This document shows positions 9,593 through 20,151 of a stretch of DNA of 64,000 nt, in pieces; within the stretch, counting starts at the first letter, position 1; each line of letters starts with the position of its first letter. The stretch lies in contig NC_088318.1 in the NCBI RefSeq assembly GCF_910592395.1, positions 10,044,349 to 10,108,348 on the forward strand, written 5' to 3'. The notes under the pieces were generated by a model. The model had not been told where the DNA came from, did no database searches, and worked only from the letters and a program-made list of their open reading frames with translations. The position numbers were made by a program, and so were the translations under genes. The DNA comes from Lineus longissimus. Its lineage: Eukaryota; Nemertea; Pilidiophora; Heteronemertea; Lineidae.

Positions 9593-11464
9593 ATGGCAGC
9601 ACCAAAAAAGGTGAGGCGTGTTCTGGATGACAATCTTTTGGAACAGATACTCGATTCTGACAATGAATTGTCCGATTATGTATCTTCTAACGATGATGAT
9701 GAACCTTATGCCCAGAATGCTTCCAATTTAGATGCAACAAGTCAGAGTGGAGATGATATGCCTGACAATGCAAGCTCTGACAGTGGCAGTGATGGTAGTA
9801 TCGGGCATGTGTTAGGTGGTCGCCGTGGCAACCAAGTTCAAGCGCGGGTAATTCAAAATCAACCTGCTTGGACAGAAAATGGACAGCGTCGTGACAGGTT
9901 TCAGTTTACTGCTGTACCAGGGTTGAAGGCTAATGTTGCCGATAAGGATGATCAAGTGCAGTACTTTGAACTGTTTTTTGATGATGACATTTTAGCAGTT
10001 ATTGTGGAGCAGACCAACCTCTATGCTGCACAGTTCATTGATGAGCGCAGAGGTCAGGAGAAACGTAGGTCACGTTATAAACAATGGCAGGACACAAACT
10101 CTGATGAAATACGGGTTTTACTGGCTCTCCTTTTTCTACAAGGGATTATTCAGAAGCCAGATAACCAGATGTACTTCAGCAAGCGGCAATCCATTGCAAC
10201 GCCATTCTTCAGCGATATAATGCTATGTGATTGCTTCCTTCTGTTGTGCAAATTTTTACACTTTGCAGACAACACCATGATGGATCCTGGCATTCCAAAT
10301 GTGTCCAGGAAGCTCTACAAGCTGTACCCTATCCTAAACCATCTGCGCCAGAAATTCAAGTCTGTGTACCAGCCAGAGCAGGAGATTGCAATAGATGAAT
10401 CGCTCATGATGTGGAAAGGCCGCCTTGGCTGGAAACAGTACATTCCATCAAAGCGAGCACGCTTTGGCATCAAGTCCTACGAGTTGTGCGAATCCCAATC
10501 TGGCTATATTTGGGATTTCTTCATCTACACCGGGCAAGACACCGAATACCGTTCTGAGTACCGTGATAACCCATCAATGGGAGCCAAGGTCGTCCTCTCG
10601 CTTGCACATCCTCTCCTCGATCAAGGATATGGGATAAACATGGACAACTTCTTCAGTTCTCCAGTCCTGTTTGACTTCCTGTGTCAGCATGAAACAGATG
10701 CTGTAGGTACAATCAGATCCAACAGAAAAGGCCTACCTGTCCAGATGAAGCAGAAGCGGTTGAAAAAGGGGGAAAGTTGTGAATACTACCGTGGTAAGTT
10801 GATGGCTCTCAAATGGAGAGATAAGAAAGATGTCCATATGCTCTCCACTTACCACAATGGTACCAAAGTAGATGTTAGACAGAGAGGGGATAAGGTGGCG
10901 TCGAAACCCCAAGTCTGCCTTACCTACAACGATACAATGGGTGGCGTTGACCTGAGTGATGCCTATCTGGTGTGCTATCCCTCAGTCAGGAAGAGGCTCA
11001 AAAAGTACTACCAGAAGCAATTCAGACATCTAGTAGACATGTCTGCTCTCAACGCCTACTTGCTGTACAAGAAACAGGGGGGAAAGATGGACAGGCTGAC
11101 CTTTCAGTTGGATCTGATTGAGGGCATTCTGGCAAAGTACAAGCAAGGGGCACCTGCCAAGCCTAGACGAGGTAGACCTCCTCATGGTGAAATGCCGCAG
11201 CGACTAAGTGAGCGTCACTTCCCCAGTCACATTCCTCCCACTCCCAAGAAAGACAAACCTACACGTAGGTGTGTTGTTTGTCAATCTAGGAAGAAGAGGG
11301 AGGAGTCAAGTTACTACTGCAGAAAGTGTGACAAAGCCTTGTGTGCTGCCCCTTGCTTTGAGCTTTACCACACTTTGGTGAGGTACAACACTGACATTCT
11401 GCCGAATCCAGCGGATGAATCGGATGGGTCAGGTGACATGGATGTGTCAGATCAGGATGACTAG
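9593..11464 (+). CDS. piggyBac transposase (DDE, PGBD family), 623 aa
   Basis: This enzyme cuts out and reinserts the piggyBac element at TTAA. I start it at the ATG at 9593 ('MAAPKKVRRVLDD'), because the frame further upstream has no ATG. The order is an acidic, D/S/N-rich N-terminal region (residues 1-90), then the DDE_Tnp_1_7 core, with candidate catalytic aspartates D268 ('AIDESLMMWKG'), D351 ('MDNFFSS') and D453 ('TMGGVDLSD'). A basic linker ('KPRRGRPP') follows, then a C-terminal Cys/His-rich domain (about 560-595, CxxC...CxxC...C...H) of the kind that binds the terminal repeats. Length and order are normal for the family and there is no stop or frameshift. A domesticated gene is unlikely because perfect TIRs and TTAA flank it. 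Confidence 0.95.
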   Translation: MAAPKKVRRVLDDNLLEQILDSDNELSDYVSSNDDDEPYAQNASNLDATSQSGDDMPDNASSDSGSDGSIGHVLGGRRGNQVQARVIQNQPAWTENGQRRDRFQFTAVPGLKANVADKDDQVQYFELFFDDDILAVIVEQTNLYAAQFIDERRGQEKRRSRYKQWQDTNSDEIRVLLALLFLQGIIQKPDNQMYFSKRQSIATPFFSDIMLCDCFLLLCKFLHFADNTMMDPGIPNVSRKLYKLYPILNHLRQKFKSVYQPEQEIAIDESLMMWKGRLGWKQYIPSKRARFGIKSYELCESQSGYIWDFFIYTGQDTEYRSEYRDNPSMGAKVVLSLAHPLLDQGYGINMDNFFSSPVLFDFLCQHETDAVGTIRSNRKGLPVQMKQKRLKKGESCEYYRGKLMALKWRDKKDVHMLSTYHNGTKVDVRQRGDKVASKPQVCLTYNDTMGGVDLSDAYLVCYPSVRKRLKKYYQKQFRHLVDMSALNAYLLYKKQGGKMDRLTFQLDLIEGILAKYKQGAPAKPRRGRPPHGEMPQRLSERHFPSHIPPTPKKDKPTRRCVVCQSRKKREESSYYCRKCDKALCAAPCFELYHTLVRYNTDILPNPADESDGSGDMDVSDQDD

Positions 11465-11659
11465 ACAGGCTAGATAGATTACAGATTGAACTGTGTGTTA
11501 CTGAGTTACTGTTACTGTTACTGTTGAAATTACAATGCATTGTGTTACAATGCATTGTGTGAATAAAACATACTTACTAAAAAAATGGTATTTTTCGCCA
11601 AATTAATCCCCCACTGGTGGTGGGTTAACGGAAAAAAAATTCCACAGTTAAGTGGTTAA

Positions 11660-12175
11660 TAATATGATAGTAGGATGTTATTGATATCTGATGATGATAG
11701 TGTATTTGGAAGTGTCTGTGCAAAGTTGTAGTAGACATCAGGAGATGGGCATACGGTACATGCAACGTTCGCTCATCTATCGGTCACTCGCATGAAAACA
11801 TGCACATGCAGTAGGCCTATAGTAATGCACGCTTACTATTGCATGCAAGAATAAGAGTAAGATGCTGCAGCACGGGGCCAGTGCATTTTTTAATCGCTCG
11901 ATATGAAAGCGAATTACGCGGAAAAGCACTTTTAAGTGCATGTGAATATTGTTTATGATTACTTGAAGAGAATGAGATCATAATGGAGAAATATAGCGTT
12001 CGGTTTACCTGTGAATTTGAAGGAAAAATGCCGAATGATGAGACGGATGAATTACACGTGCAAATCGCAAAATGGCTGATGGCGGCGCGAGGGGCGGTGG
12101 TGATGCGGTGTATTGTATTAATGAATTAACTCACACGCCGAATTAATGCCTACACGCCGAATTAATGCCTACCAA
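11660..12175. other. Intergenic, no gene seen
   Basis: It contains a duplicated phrase, ACACGCCGAATTAATGCCTAC, near 12132-12172 and several short CpG-bearing pieces. Nothing coding is supported. Confidence 0.3.
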
Positions 12176-12451
12176 ACTATACTATGAATGCTACCATTTT
12201 TGTATTTGTGTTTGATGGACTTATCGGCGAAGAGATTACTTGGAGCTCTCCAGTTGACGTCATCTCCACAAAGTTGTTATTTATTCCAAAACCACCAAGA
12301 TATTCGACGTATGACACCCTCAGTGACACTCTTACTTATGATCCACACCTACGAAGCCAAAAGTTGCAAGAATTCGATGCATTTCCGAGGCCCAATTTTG
12401 AAACAAAAATCGCCTCCTACTTAGCGGCCACAACGCGCATTATAGTATAGA
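12176..12451. repeat. Small inverted-end element (MITE-like)
   Basis: The ends are CTATACTATGAATGC at the left (about 12176) and GCGCATTATAGTATAG at the right (to about 12451). They form an imperfect inverted repeat of about 14 bp. The interior holds an 88-codon open frame on the plus strand with no recognisable domain. The element abuts the coding fragment on its right, which suggests an insertion at or next to an exon end. The target duplication is unclear. Confidence 0.4.
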
Positions 12452-12808
12452 TGGCCTCAGCAGTCTGTAAATCAGCAATGATTCCCATTTCCAGTACCAT
12501 ATTCTCAATGGTATTGCGGTGCGGTGTCTTGTCAAGCTTCGCCCAAGTCCTCTTAATAAACTGCTTCAGTAGATGAGGAACTTTGCCAGTTGGCACCTGA
12601 TCAATGATAGAGTCGTACACAAATAACCTAGTAGTCACCGAGTACTTCTGCGAATCTCCATCACTTTGGAAAATGGACACAGTTCCACTGCCAGTGCTTG
12701 TTTCCTCTTCAAGTTCTAAAGTCCTGTTTTGGAGCTGAATAACTTCCAAGTCCTCAAGCTTTAGCTGCTCTCTCACTTCAACCACTTCCCGCTCATTTTA
12801 TGTCGTTC
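12452..12808 (-). CDS. Fragment of an uncharacterised coiled-coil protein
   Basis: The minus-strand frame is open for about 118 codons. It starts with an E/L-rich coiled coil ('EQLKLEDLEVIQLQNRTLEL'). A segment follows containing 'YSVTTRLFVYDSIIDQVP' and 'PHRNTIENMVLEMGIIADLQ', and it ends in 'TAEAI' where the inverted-end element begins. The second part looks like a conserved region of a multi-copy invertebrate protein family that I associate with unclassified transposase-like genes. That is recollection, not proof. No start codon and no downstream exon are visible, so this is a broken or partial gene. It resembles the fragments at 1-438 and 2668-3310 in layout but not in obvious sequence identity. 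Confidence 0.4.
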
Positions 12809-13101
12809 ATACTCTACCCAGGTCAGACTTTTGCATGTGTACTCCATTCGGACACACCCGAGGAAGAAATAATCTATTTATAATAGAATTCTCTCAGCTA
12901 GTTCGCTTAGCTACACCTAGGCGGCGCCCCTATACAGCCTCTGCCTCGTGTGAGCCGCCATAATCAGTACTTTTTCCTCGGCACATTGTTGCACACTGTT
13001 CCGAGTTTTTCTACGTTGTTTTCGCCAAATTTTGGTCGATCCTACGTTCGAGAAGGACACCCCGGGACACCTTCGGGAAGCTTATTATCTCTAGGAGACG
13101 G

Positions 13102-15673
13102 GTGAGATCGTTCTTTTACCATCCTCCCTCGATTTCTGCTTTTGGAGCGTGCTTTTTCTGCCGTCTCCCAAGAAATTTTTTCTCCGTTTTCCCGGGCTGT
13201 TGGTCACGTGACCGTTCGTTTTTATACTTTTGTGGTTTTTCTGTTAGAAATTTTGGCGTAATGACATCGTTATTGCCGTCCTTTCTTTCTTCTTTGGGTG
13301 TTCCACCCTTTGTTTTGGACCTCCTGCCCTTCAGGGCGGGTTTCCGAGGTCCGTTTACGGGTGTATCGGGGATTCATAGTCCCCGGCCCGGTTCTTCCCA
13401 GTGTCGGGATGCGGGTAGTTCCGCCCCCATTGGGCCGGACCCTTTCGCCCCCGGGATGCCTTCCTCTTCTCCCGGCACCGCCGGCAAGAAGATGAAGAAG
13501 GTGAGGAGAGGAGCACGGCCCTCAAAGGGAAGGGGGTCTTTGACTCCCTCTCCCTCGCCCTCCTCACGGACCCCCGCTAAGCGGCGAGGTCCTCGGGGCT
13601 CTGGGGGGGTTCCAACCCCCTCGACCCCTCCCCCCAGGCCGGGCACCCCTCTTTTGGGGGTGTGCCCCCTGGGGAGGCCTTGGGTTTGAGTGTTGGTGAC
13701 CCTGATTCAGGGACACTCCCCAGGGTTAGCCCTGCCCCCTTTCCAGGGGGCAGGGCTCCGGGTGGGACTCTGGACGTTTTACGTCCCGATCCCCCCGCCG
13801 ACGCCCCCTCCTGTCATGGGTTGGTGAGAAGCGTCGCCCCCGGTGAGCCGCCTGTTATTTCAGGTGTGGTCCCCCGTCCCCCTCCGGGGTTTGCGACGGG
13901 GTTGCGGCCGCTGCCCTTGCCGGCGGCAGCTGGCTCTGCCAGTGCCACGGTTGAGTCCACGGCCACTCCGGGGATCCGCCACCCCTTCGCTTTGGGGCGG
14001 GCTCGTCCGTCCGACCCTCACTCTGTGAGTCGGTCGTCTCTTCGGACGCCCCCTGGCGGGGCAAGACCGGTTTTCACCTTCCCGTCTTTGCCGCCGTTCA
14101 CCACACCCGGAGGTGTCCTGCCCGGTGTGGGCAGGGGGTCGGTGATCGACCACTATTCACGGGCGAGGGGCCTTGGTGTCCCCCCCCCCCCCGTTATGGG
14201 TGCCGTCAGACCAACTATTTCCCCGGTCCGACCCCACCCTGCTCTGTCGGGTATGTCGAGGTTGACGGGTGTGGCTGCCGGTCAGGCATGCCCCCCTCCC
14301 CCCCTCCCGTGTCAGCCCCACGGGAGTCCGATTTGAGCTCTGAGCCTCTGCCTCTTGCTTCCTCTCTCACGGAGGATCAACGGCAGTTGCTTAGGAGCCT
14401 GACGGACCGCATGGAGGCTTCCAACCTCCATGACAGGTCCTCGGCTCGCCCGGCCGAGAGGCCGGTGGCTTTTGATTTGAGTCATCAGCCAATGAACTGT
14501 GAGTTTAGCGACTCACAGTCTTTTTCGGCCTCTCAGGCTGACCCCCCCTCTAGGTGTGAGGACTACGCCATTGTCGCGGGTATGCGCGACTTGCGCGCTC
14601 TTGTTCGGCAATTTGTGCCGCAAGACACATGTCCTCTCCCGACGGTCAACCCCGCCCTCGGTAAGGTGCCGTTCAACTTGTTCGGCGACGCCTCCGAGCA
14701 GGAGTCGGATGCGGTCCCTGACCGGGCTTTCCAGGAATTGCCCGCGTCTCAGGCCCTGATTAGAGCCTCCACATGGTTGGATACGGCTCTCAGGGATACA
14801 GCACCTTCTTGCGGGGGTCACCAGCGCGCCCTGGTCTCGACGCTCCCGTCTACGGGACCGGGTGCCTGGACTCAGGCTGGGAAGCGATTCACGACCGCTT
14901 CCCTTCCAAGCCTGTCCTATAGATCCGATTATTATCGGGTCTCACCGTCGGGAACTGACCCGGTTTCACTGTCGCCCCTCAAGGACGACATCCAACTTTC
15001 GGGTTTGGTACCCCCTAAAGTCCTCTCTTCTTCGGCCTTAAAGGATGCGAAGAATGACGAGGCCCTGGCTAAGGAGACCCAGGAGGTGTTATCCTACGCC
15101 GACCTGACTCTGTGTGCCCTTACCAGGTCTCTAGCCGCGGATGTCTCGGAGGAACAGCGTATTCTCGCGATGTCCCTCCAGCAGTCCCTGCAGCATGCCA
15201 GTGATCTGGCTGCTAAGCAAGCGGCTAACGGCGTGCTAAAACGCCGCGACCTGCTCATCGGGGGGTTGAGCACGGTCAGGTCACAGTTTCTGCGGGGGGC
15301 ATTAAGGACCGCTCCATTGAGCGGCCCTTTCTTGTTTCATGACTCCCTGCCTGACACCATGGGTGCTCAGGCACAGTCTGATTGCCTGATGGAGTCAGTC
15401 TCGACTCCCCAGGCCGCCCCCCGTCCGCGTTCCTATTCACAGGCCGCGGGCAGGGGACAACAGGTGGGGTCTCGACGCCCCCGAGGTTCGTCGGCTCCTC
15501 GTGGGCCCTCGTCCTCGCGTGGCTCCTCCTCCTTTCGTCCCCAAGGGCAGGCAGAAGCTGCGACTCCCTCTCGCCGCTCCAATAAGCGCCACCGCTCCTC
15601 AGGCAGGGGCGGGGGCGGCGGGCAGCCCAAGCGTCCCTTCCAAGAGAAGGGTCACGGGGGCAAGCGCAAGTGA
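13102..15673 (+). pseudogene. DIRS gag-like protein, frameshifted
   Basis: Three open frames follow one another on the plus strand: 13102-13689, 13662-14336 and 14288-15673. They appear to be one Pro/Ser/Arg-rich gag-like protein. The shifts fall near homopolymer or C-rich runs (about 13604-13680 and 14276-14302), so they are indels or assembly errors in G/C runs. The last and longest part (461 codons) contains 'DQRQLLRSLTDRMEASNLHD', a helical region around 15050-15250 and a basic, Gly/Arg/Ser-rich tail ('SNKRHRSSGRGGGGGQPKRP') that would suit nucleic-acid binding. DIRS gag proteins have this kind of composition but no zinc knuckle is seen. Confidence 0.6.
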
Positions 15674-15702
15674 CTCTTTAGTCCTTCCTCCTGCGCCTCC
15701 AG

Positions 15703-16260
15703 GTGGTGCCCCCACAGTTGGCGTCGTGGGTGGCAGACTGCGACACTTCGCAGACTTTTGGGACCGGTGGTGTCAAAAAGACTCCCCCGTGCCGGATATG
15801 CTCCGACACGCTGTCCGATTGGACTTTTCCCGTCCCCCCCTATGACGTCGACCCCCACCCGGGTATCCCCGCCAGTAGACCCCGTCAGGGCGCTTGCCCT
15901 TCGATCGGAGGTCCTGTCTCTTCTCAAGAAGCAGGCAGTGAGGCTGGTGGACAACCATTCCTCCCCGGGCTTTTACAGCCACGTCTTCTTGGTCCCCAAG
16001 CAGTCGGGGAAGTGGAGACTGGTCATCGACCTGTCCACCTTGAATCGGTTCCTCCGGGTCCCCAGCTTCAAGATGGAGACAACCAGGTCAGTAGCGGTCG
16101 CGGTGCAGCCCAACGATTGGGCTATCTCTCTGGACCTTCAGGACGCGTATTTACACGTCCCGGTCCATCCAGAGTTTCAGCCCTTCCTTCGTTTTTTTCT
16201 TCGAAGGAAAGGTTTATCAGTTTCAGGCCCTTCCTTTCGGCCTGGCTTCTGCTCCAAGAA
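15703..16260 (+). pseudogene. DIRS reverse transcriptase, N-terminal part only
   Basis: The frame from 15758 reads 'SPGFYSHVFLVPKQSGKWRL', then 'VIDLSTLNRFLRVPSFKMET', then 'ISLDLQDAYLHVPVHPEFQP'. These are RT fingers/palm motifs 1-3 of the DIRS group. Shortly after, near 16200, a one-base shift moves the conserved 'LPFGLASAP' motif into another frame. Homology then ends at about 16260. The YxDD/FLDD catalytic box, thumb, RNase H and recombinase are absent. The piece cannot be functional. Confidence 0.8.
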
Positions 16261-18108
16261 CACCAATATAAACGAACAGACAGTCAATTATTGAAGGGTG
16301 TAAAACACAATGCCAAATTCAAATTCTTGCAAGTGGTGCTGTTGAACTTTTCAAGTGGAAGGAATCAAACTTATTTTCATTCGTGACGTTATTTGCTAAT
16401 GATTGTTTACACCATTCAACAGCTTGACATGTTCATCAAACCCGATTGACTGGAGAAGTGAAAGTATTAGCTGAAAGATAAAGCAGATTTTCCTGAATGA
16501 CAACAGCATGGATATACAATTACAACAGTCAAATTGATGACAAACTTCAAGTTAAACCAATCACAATCTTGCAGGAAGATGTCCTTTAATAGGATAAGTT
16601 TACACCTTTAACACTGGCATTGGTCATGCTGCTCAAATTACATACTTTATCAGCTTTTTGGTATTATCTTTTACTGATACAGCAACTCTTAAAATGAGAT
16701 GATGGCAAGTTCTGTGCGCGATGTCTGGCACAAAATAACTCTTGTGGGGGTACTGATGAGGCTATTCCCGGCTTTATAAGCATCATTGATGGCTTGGAAG
16801 CCCGTTCAGACCCAGGCCAGGGTCAGGGAAAATAAACTATCCATCCAAAGGTCATCCAAAATTACCAGACAATGCCTATTATTGAGCCATGTCACCTAGC
16901 AGGCCCTGGTGTTTTGGACCGTGAAGATCCACATTGTAATATGTATATGATTTCTTTTCCTCAACTATGGCAGCCTTTTACAACCAAATCTGGCAAAAAA
17001 AGTGCCTAAACATAGGCAACTAAAATTACCAAACAAACAAAAGATATATCATTATGAGAAAGTTTATTTTCACAGAGGATATACAGAGAAATTTCTGAAG
17101 AATCAGCCGGATTGCCCAAACAGTAGTAGTAGACATCTCAGTCACCTGGATCGTTTCGGAAGTGAAGCATCATGGCTCATGCTTTACTGTTGAGCACATC
17201 CACACAAATCGATAGTATACCTCGTCAATATCAATGACGATATGGTGGAACAAATGACATACCTCCAGTCTCATAACATAACATAACACTCACTCAGTCA
17301 CTGTCGCTCTGACATTTCTGACGACTATTCTACCAGTAGCTTTATCAAGAGGCTCAAAATCATCTGGTCATTTGGCCACAAGTTGCAGAAATTATAGTCA
17401 GACTAAGCATATTCATCAACAGAACTCAAACAGGCTACCATCATGCCATTCTCACTTTTAACCACAATTTTTTTGAGACACGCTGTGCATTAAAATATTT
17501 TTACAATATCGCGTCGTGCACGCAATTGCCGCGAAAAACGGCTTGATTAACATCGCGTGATCCAAAACGTCATAAATATTAATGAGATTTCTTCGAAAAA
17601 TCACCAAATTATGTGCCAAAAAAGAAATATTTAGGAAACCGGGTGCTCAAATGTTTTGAAAGATATGAATTCATTTAGGATTGGTCAACCACTTCGCAAA
17701 AAATCAATTTACCAAATATCGCCGCAAAGCTGGAAAATATCTTTGAGTGAGGTATGTTCAGCGAAGATTGCGAAAATATCATCTTTCGAAAAATTGATCA
17801 AACTCGGTTGATTTTGCTTGGAATTTGATGAAATAAACACCAATTTTTTCTTTCAATAACTAACAATTTCGCCATCTTTGATCAATCGCTCTCCCCGAAC
17901 AGTCGTTAAGCTACAGAGGTTTTAGTCTCTGCCACAAATATGGCGCGAGTTAGTATCACATTTTTACCGATAGGTGACAGCAGCAGCGCAACGCAGAGAG
18001 AAACGCTCTTTTGGCGCTGCGAACGGGGGCACGGCCAACTGACTGGGTAGGTTTGACAAGTTCAAATTGCTCAATACTCGAAGACATGAAGAATAAGTTC
18101 TATGCTAA
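16260..18108. other. AT-rich stretch, no gene recognised
   Basis: Only short frames occur, such as 17002-17193. The right part (about 17470-18060) could include the 3' end of the Helitron that begins on the other side, but I could not identify the diagnostic CTRR end with a preceding hairpin. No RNA gene was seen. Confidence 0.3.
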
Positions 18109-18531
18109 TCACTCTTCCATCAGTTTTGACAGAATCTCAAGATACTGGTGATTGATCTCGTCATTTGCCAAGAAATGGTAGTCTTTTTGAGTTTTATCAG
18201 TTAACATCCTTAACCTGTTGATTTCTTGGGTTCTGGCACGAGTGGTTGGTGTGTTTGGAACATGGCATAGTCTGTCCTCGTTGAGAATAACATGGGGATG
18301 CCAAGCAAAGTCAGGGTCTGTGTAGGCATCACCTGCAGTTTTGGCTCTTGACACAGCAACGAAAAGTGCACCGGGATTTCGGGATTCAAAACTTCTTGTT
18401 CCTGGATGAATAATTATGAATCGGTTTGATTCATTTGAACCGATTGTCATTCCTTGACATTTGTGGATCGTAGATCCCCAACCTAGTCGCAAAGGAATCT
18501 GTTTCCTTTTACAGCCATGGCATGAACAGTC
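18109..18531 (-). pseudogene. Helitron helicase, C-terminal part (separated from N-part by BEL insertion)
   Basis: The frame holds the last motifs of a Pif1-like superfamily 1 helicase: 'LRLGWGSTIHKCQGMTIG' (motif V region) and 'LFVAVSRAKTAGDAY' (motif VI). A short charged tail and a stop at 18109 follow. The frame meets the BEL left LTR at 18532. Taking away the retroelement and one copy of the CAGTC target duplication puts this part in the same reading frame as the helicase half that ends at 27318. The helicase was therefore open here when BEL landed. Confidence 0.85.
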
Positions 18532-18702
18532 TGTGGAGGAAGCCACACTAAGGCTATAAAGCCACCTTTATTGCTCCGGAATAACGTGAACAAATCGGTT
18601 TGTTTTCTTGTATAAACCATGTGCGTTTATTATGACGAAAAACACAAGAACATTTATGCGACTACAATTATACAGGGTGTAACAATGCTGCTGTCTGCAA
18701 CA
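18532..18702 (-). repeat. BEL 3' LTR (171 bp)
   Basis: It runs from TGTGGAGGAAGCC to TGTCTGCAACA on the plus strand and is nearly identical to 27142-27312. On the element strand it is preceded by a G-rich polypurine tract (complement of CTCCCCCATT at 18706-18716). The helicase frame and the CAGTC duplication adjoin it on the left. Confidence 0.95.
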
Positions 18703-18902
18703 TTACCTCCCCCATTGGAGGAACTCCAATTAATCCCAAGGGGTTAACATGGTTAATGTAATCTCAAAGTCCAAACTGACAGATTGTCCCGACACACTGC
18801 GAAAGACATAGTCACAACCACCAAAATACCTAATTAGACTGAATTTTAACCAACTCTTGCAAGAAATATTGCAACTTACTGGCAAGACCTTAAGGCGACA
18901 TT

Positions 18903-19125
18903 CCACGTGAGAGAAAGTGTCGACATTTTCTCTCAGTGACTGTCGACATAAATATATTTGATCCATCCACGTGCGAGAAAATCGTACTGACAGTTACTAT
19001 CGGAGAGATGATTTCTAGCTATTGCGAGTTTCTCTCGAGAGAATGTTTTCGTAGCTTCTTCCACGTGAGAGTAAAACTGTCAGAAAACAGCCATCGGACG
19101 GTCATTGATCCCTCCACGTGCGAGT
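18903..19125 (+). repeat. Subterminal CCACGTG(A/C)GAG repeats in Harbinger copy 1
   Basis: CCACGTGAGAG or CCACGTGCGAG occurs at about 18903, 18967, 19060 and 19114, always in the same orientation. Matching motifs occur in the right end of the other copy (62760-62995). The position and repetition suggest binding sites for the element's own proteins. Confidence 0.6.
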
Positions 19126-19705
19126 TAGGCCTATTGGGAAAGGTATTTAGTATGATGCCTTCGAAGAGAGCGGAGGGAGCAGCCGCGGCTGCGGTGTACA
19201 TTATTCTCCAAAAGAAGAGGAAACCGAAGAGGAAGCACAAGATCTGGGCTCACAAGTGGCTGATGAGAAGAGAAACCTATGGGGCCTATCATGATGCATT
19301 TGATGCATTTCCACTTCGTGATAACATAATGAAACCGTACCCGTTTCGTAATATCCCGGGAGCGATGGTTATTTTCAACTACAGGTTGTCAAGGGCAAGA
19401 CGAATTGTCGAAAATGCTTTCGGACTGCTGTCCAGTGTTTTTCGAGTCTTTCGAAAGCAGTAGTGTTGGCGTCGTGCGCATTACACAACTTCATGATATC
19501 AAAGAAAGCCTCCCGTCATAGGTATGCTCCGCGTCGCATACCTGGTTCTTGGCGAAAAGAGGGTATGCCCAAAGATAACCTGCTTCCCATTGAGCAATTA
19601 GCTGGAAATCACCATGCGCTCACTGCTCCAGCAATCAGAGATGAATTACGGGATTACTTCCTATCTCCACAAGGAGAAGTTCCTTGGCAGTATGTATTGA
19701 TGTAA
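18936..19705 (+). pseudogene. Harbinger transposase with internal deletion (copy 1)
   Basis: The frame 18936-19463 starts with a stretch derived from the subterminal repeats, then reads a basic segment ('QKKRKPKRKHKIWAHKWLMR'). It jumps directly to 'DAFPLRDNIMKPYPFRN' and 'NYRLSRARRIVENAFGLL', the last third of a DDE_Tnp_4 transposase including the catalytic-region glutamate in 'RRIVENAFG'. A second frame, 19463-19705, continues it ('SCALHNFMISKKASRHRY'), so there is also a one-base shift at about 19460. The first two catalytic acids are lost in the deletion, which is visible by comparison with 61973-62961. Confidence 0.8.
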
Positions 19706-19710
19706 TGATG

Positions 19711-20151
19711 CTAAAAGATGACAGTTTCATAAGCAAGAGCAAACACAATGTATGAAAAAATATGAAATAAAAATGCAGCGCTTACCAAATTAGTTGTTGA
19801 ATTTCTTCCTGCCATTCCTCCCTTAATGAACACGAGCACTTGAAAGAACGTCCATTTTGACACGTAGTTTTCATCAGTGCCTTGCCCTGACTTTTTTTTC
19901 CCCATCTTCTTTATCTCAGCTGAGTACTGATTTCGGAGGTTGTGTATCTTCCGTTGGTATTCTATAACATCTCTATCCACAACTGCCCCAATTTCTTTCC
20001 ACGCCAACGCCTTCTTTCCCCTGTCTTTGTAGAGTCTAGATTGCACATCCCATAGACACGGGTTGCCCTCATACACAGCTATCAGTTGGAGTCGTTCCGA
20101 CTCCACTCTTTGCTTGCTTCCATGTTGCTGGTAGCTATGCATATGCGCCAA
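19711..20151 (-). CDS. Harbinger-encoded MADF/Myb-like DNA-binding protein (copy 1)
   Basis: The minus-strand frame reads 'RLQLIAVYEGNPCLWDVQSR', then 'ALAWKEIGAVVDRDVIEYQR' and 'NLRNQYSAEIKKMGKK', a MADF-type (SANT-related) domain. In Harbinger elements the second protein binds the transposase and the ends and helps nuclear import. The start is uncertain. The copy on 50238-50570 has ATG GAA GCA just before the homologous segment, while here a small insertion shifts that ATG out of frame. The last codons cover the site that carries the large insertion in the other copy (TTTGGTAAGC). Confidence 0.75.
   Translation of the reverse strand: MAHMHSYQQHGSKQRVESERLQLIAVYEGNPCLWDVQSRLYKDRGKKALAWKEIGAVVDRDVIEYQRKIHNLRNQYSAEIKKMGKKKSGQGTDENYVSKWTFFQVLVFIKGGMAGRNSTTNLVSAAFLFHIFSYIVFALAYETVIF

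Larger units (their letters stand above)
9374..11659 (+). mobile_element. Complete autonomous piggyBac transposon with TTAA target duplication
   Basis: TTAA at 9374-9377 and 11656-11659 flank the element at 9378-11655 (2278 bp). The terminal inverted repeat is CCACTTAACTGTG at the left and its complement CACAGTTAAGTGG at the right, 13 of 13. Inside the left end are two copies of the 16-bp palindrome GACGAGATATCTCGTC (9394, 9437). One uninterrupted transposase frame fills the middle, followed by AATAAA at about 11561. Intact ends, an intact frame and an intact duplication imply a recent and possibly active copy. Confidence 0.95.
12850..16260 (+). mobile_element. DIRS-type retrotransposon, 3'-truncated
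   Basis: This GC- and C-rich block stands out from its AT-rich surroundings. It holds a gag-like region and the first part of a reverse transcriptase of DIRS type. It stops abruptly near 16260, where AT-rich unrelated sequence begins, in the middle of the RT domain. RNase H and tyrosine recombinase are missing. The left limit (about 12850) is a guess from the composition change, and the inverted terminal repeat was not verified. Confidence 0.75.

Noticed and set aside
12184-12450. 88-codon plus-strand frame
   Set aside because: It coincides with the small inverted-end element and has no domain or splice context.
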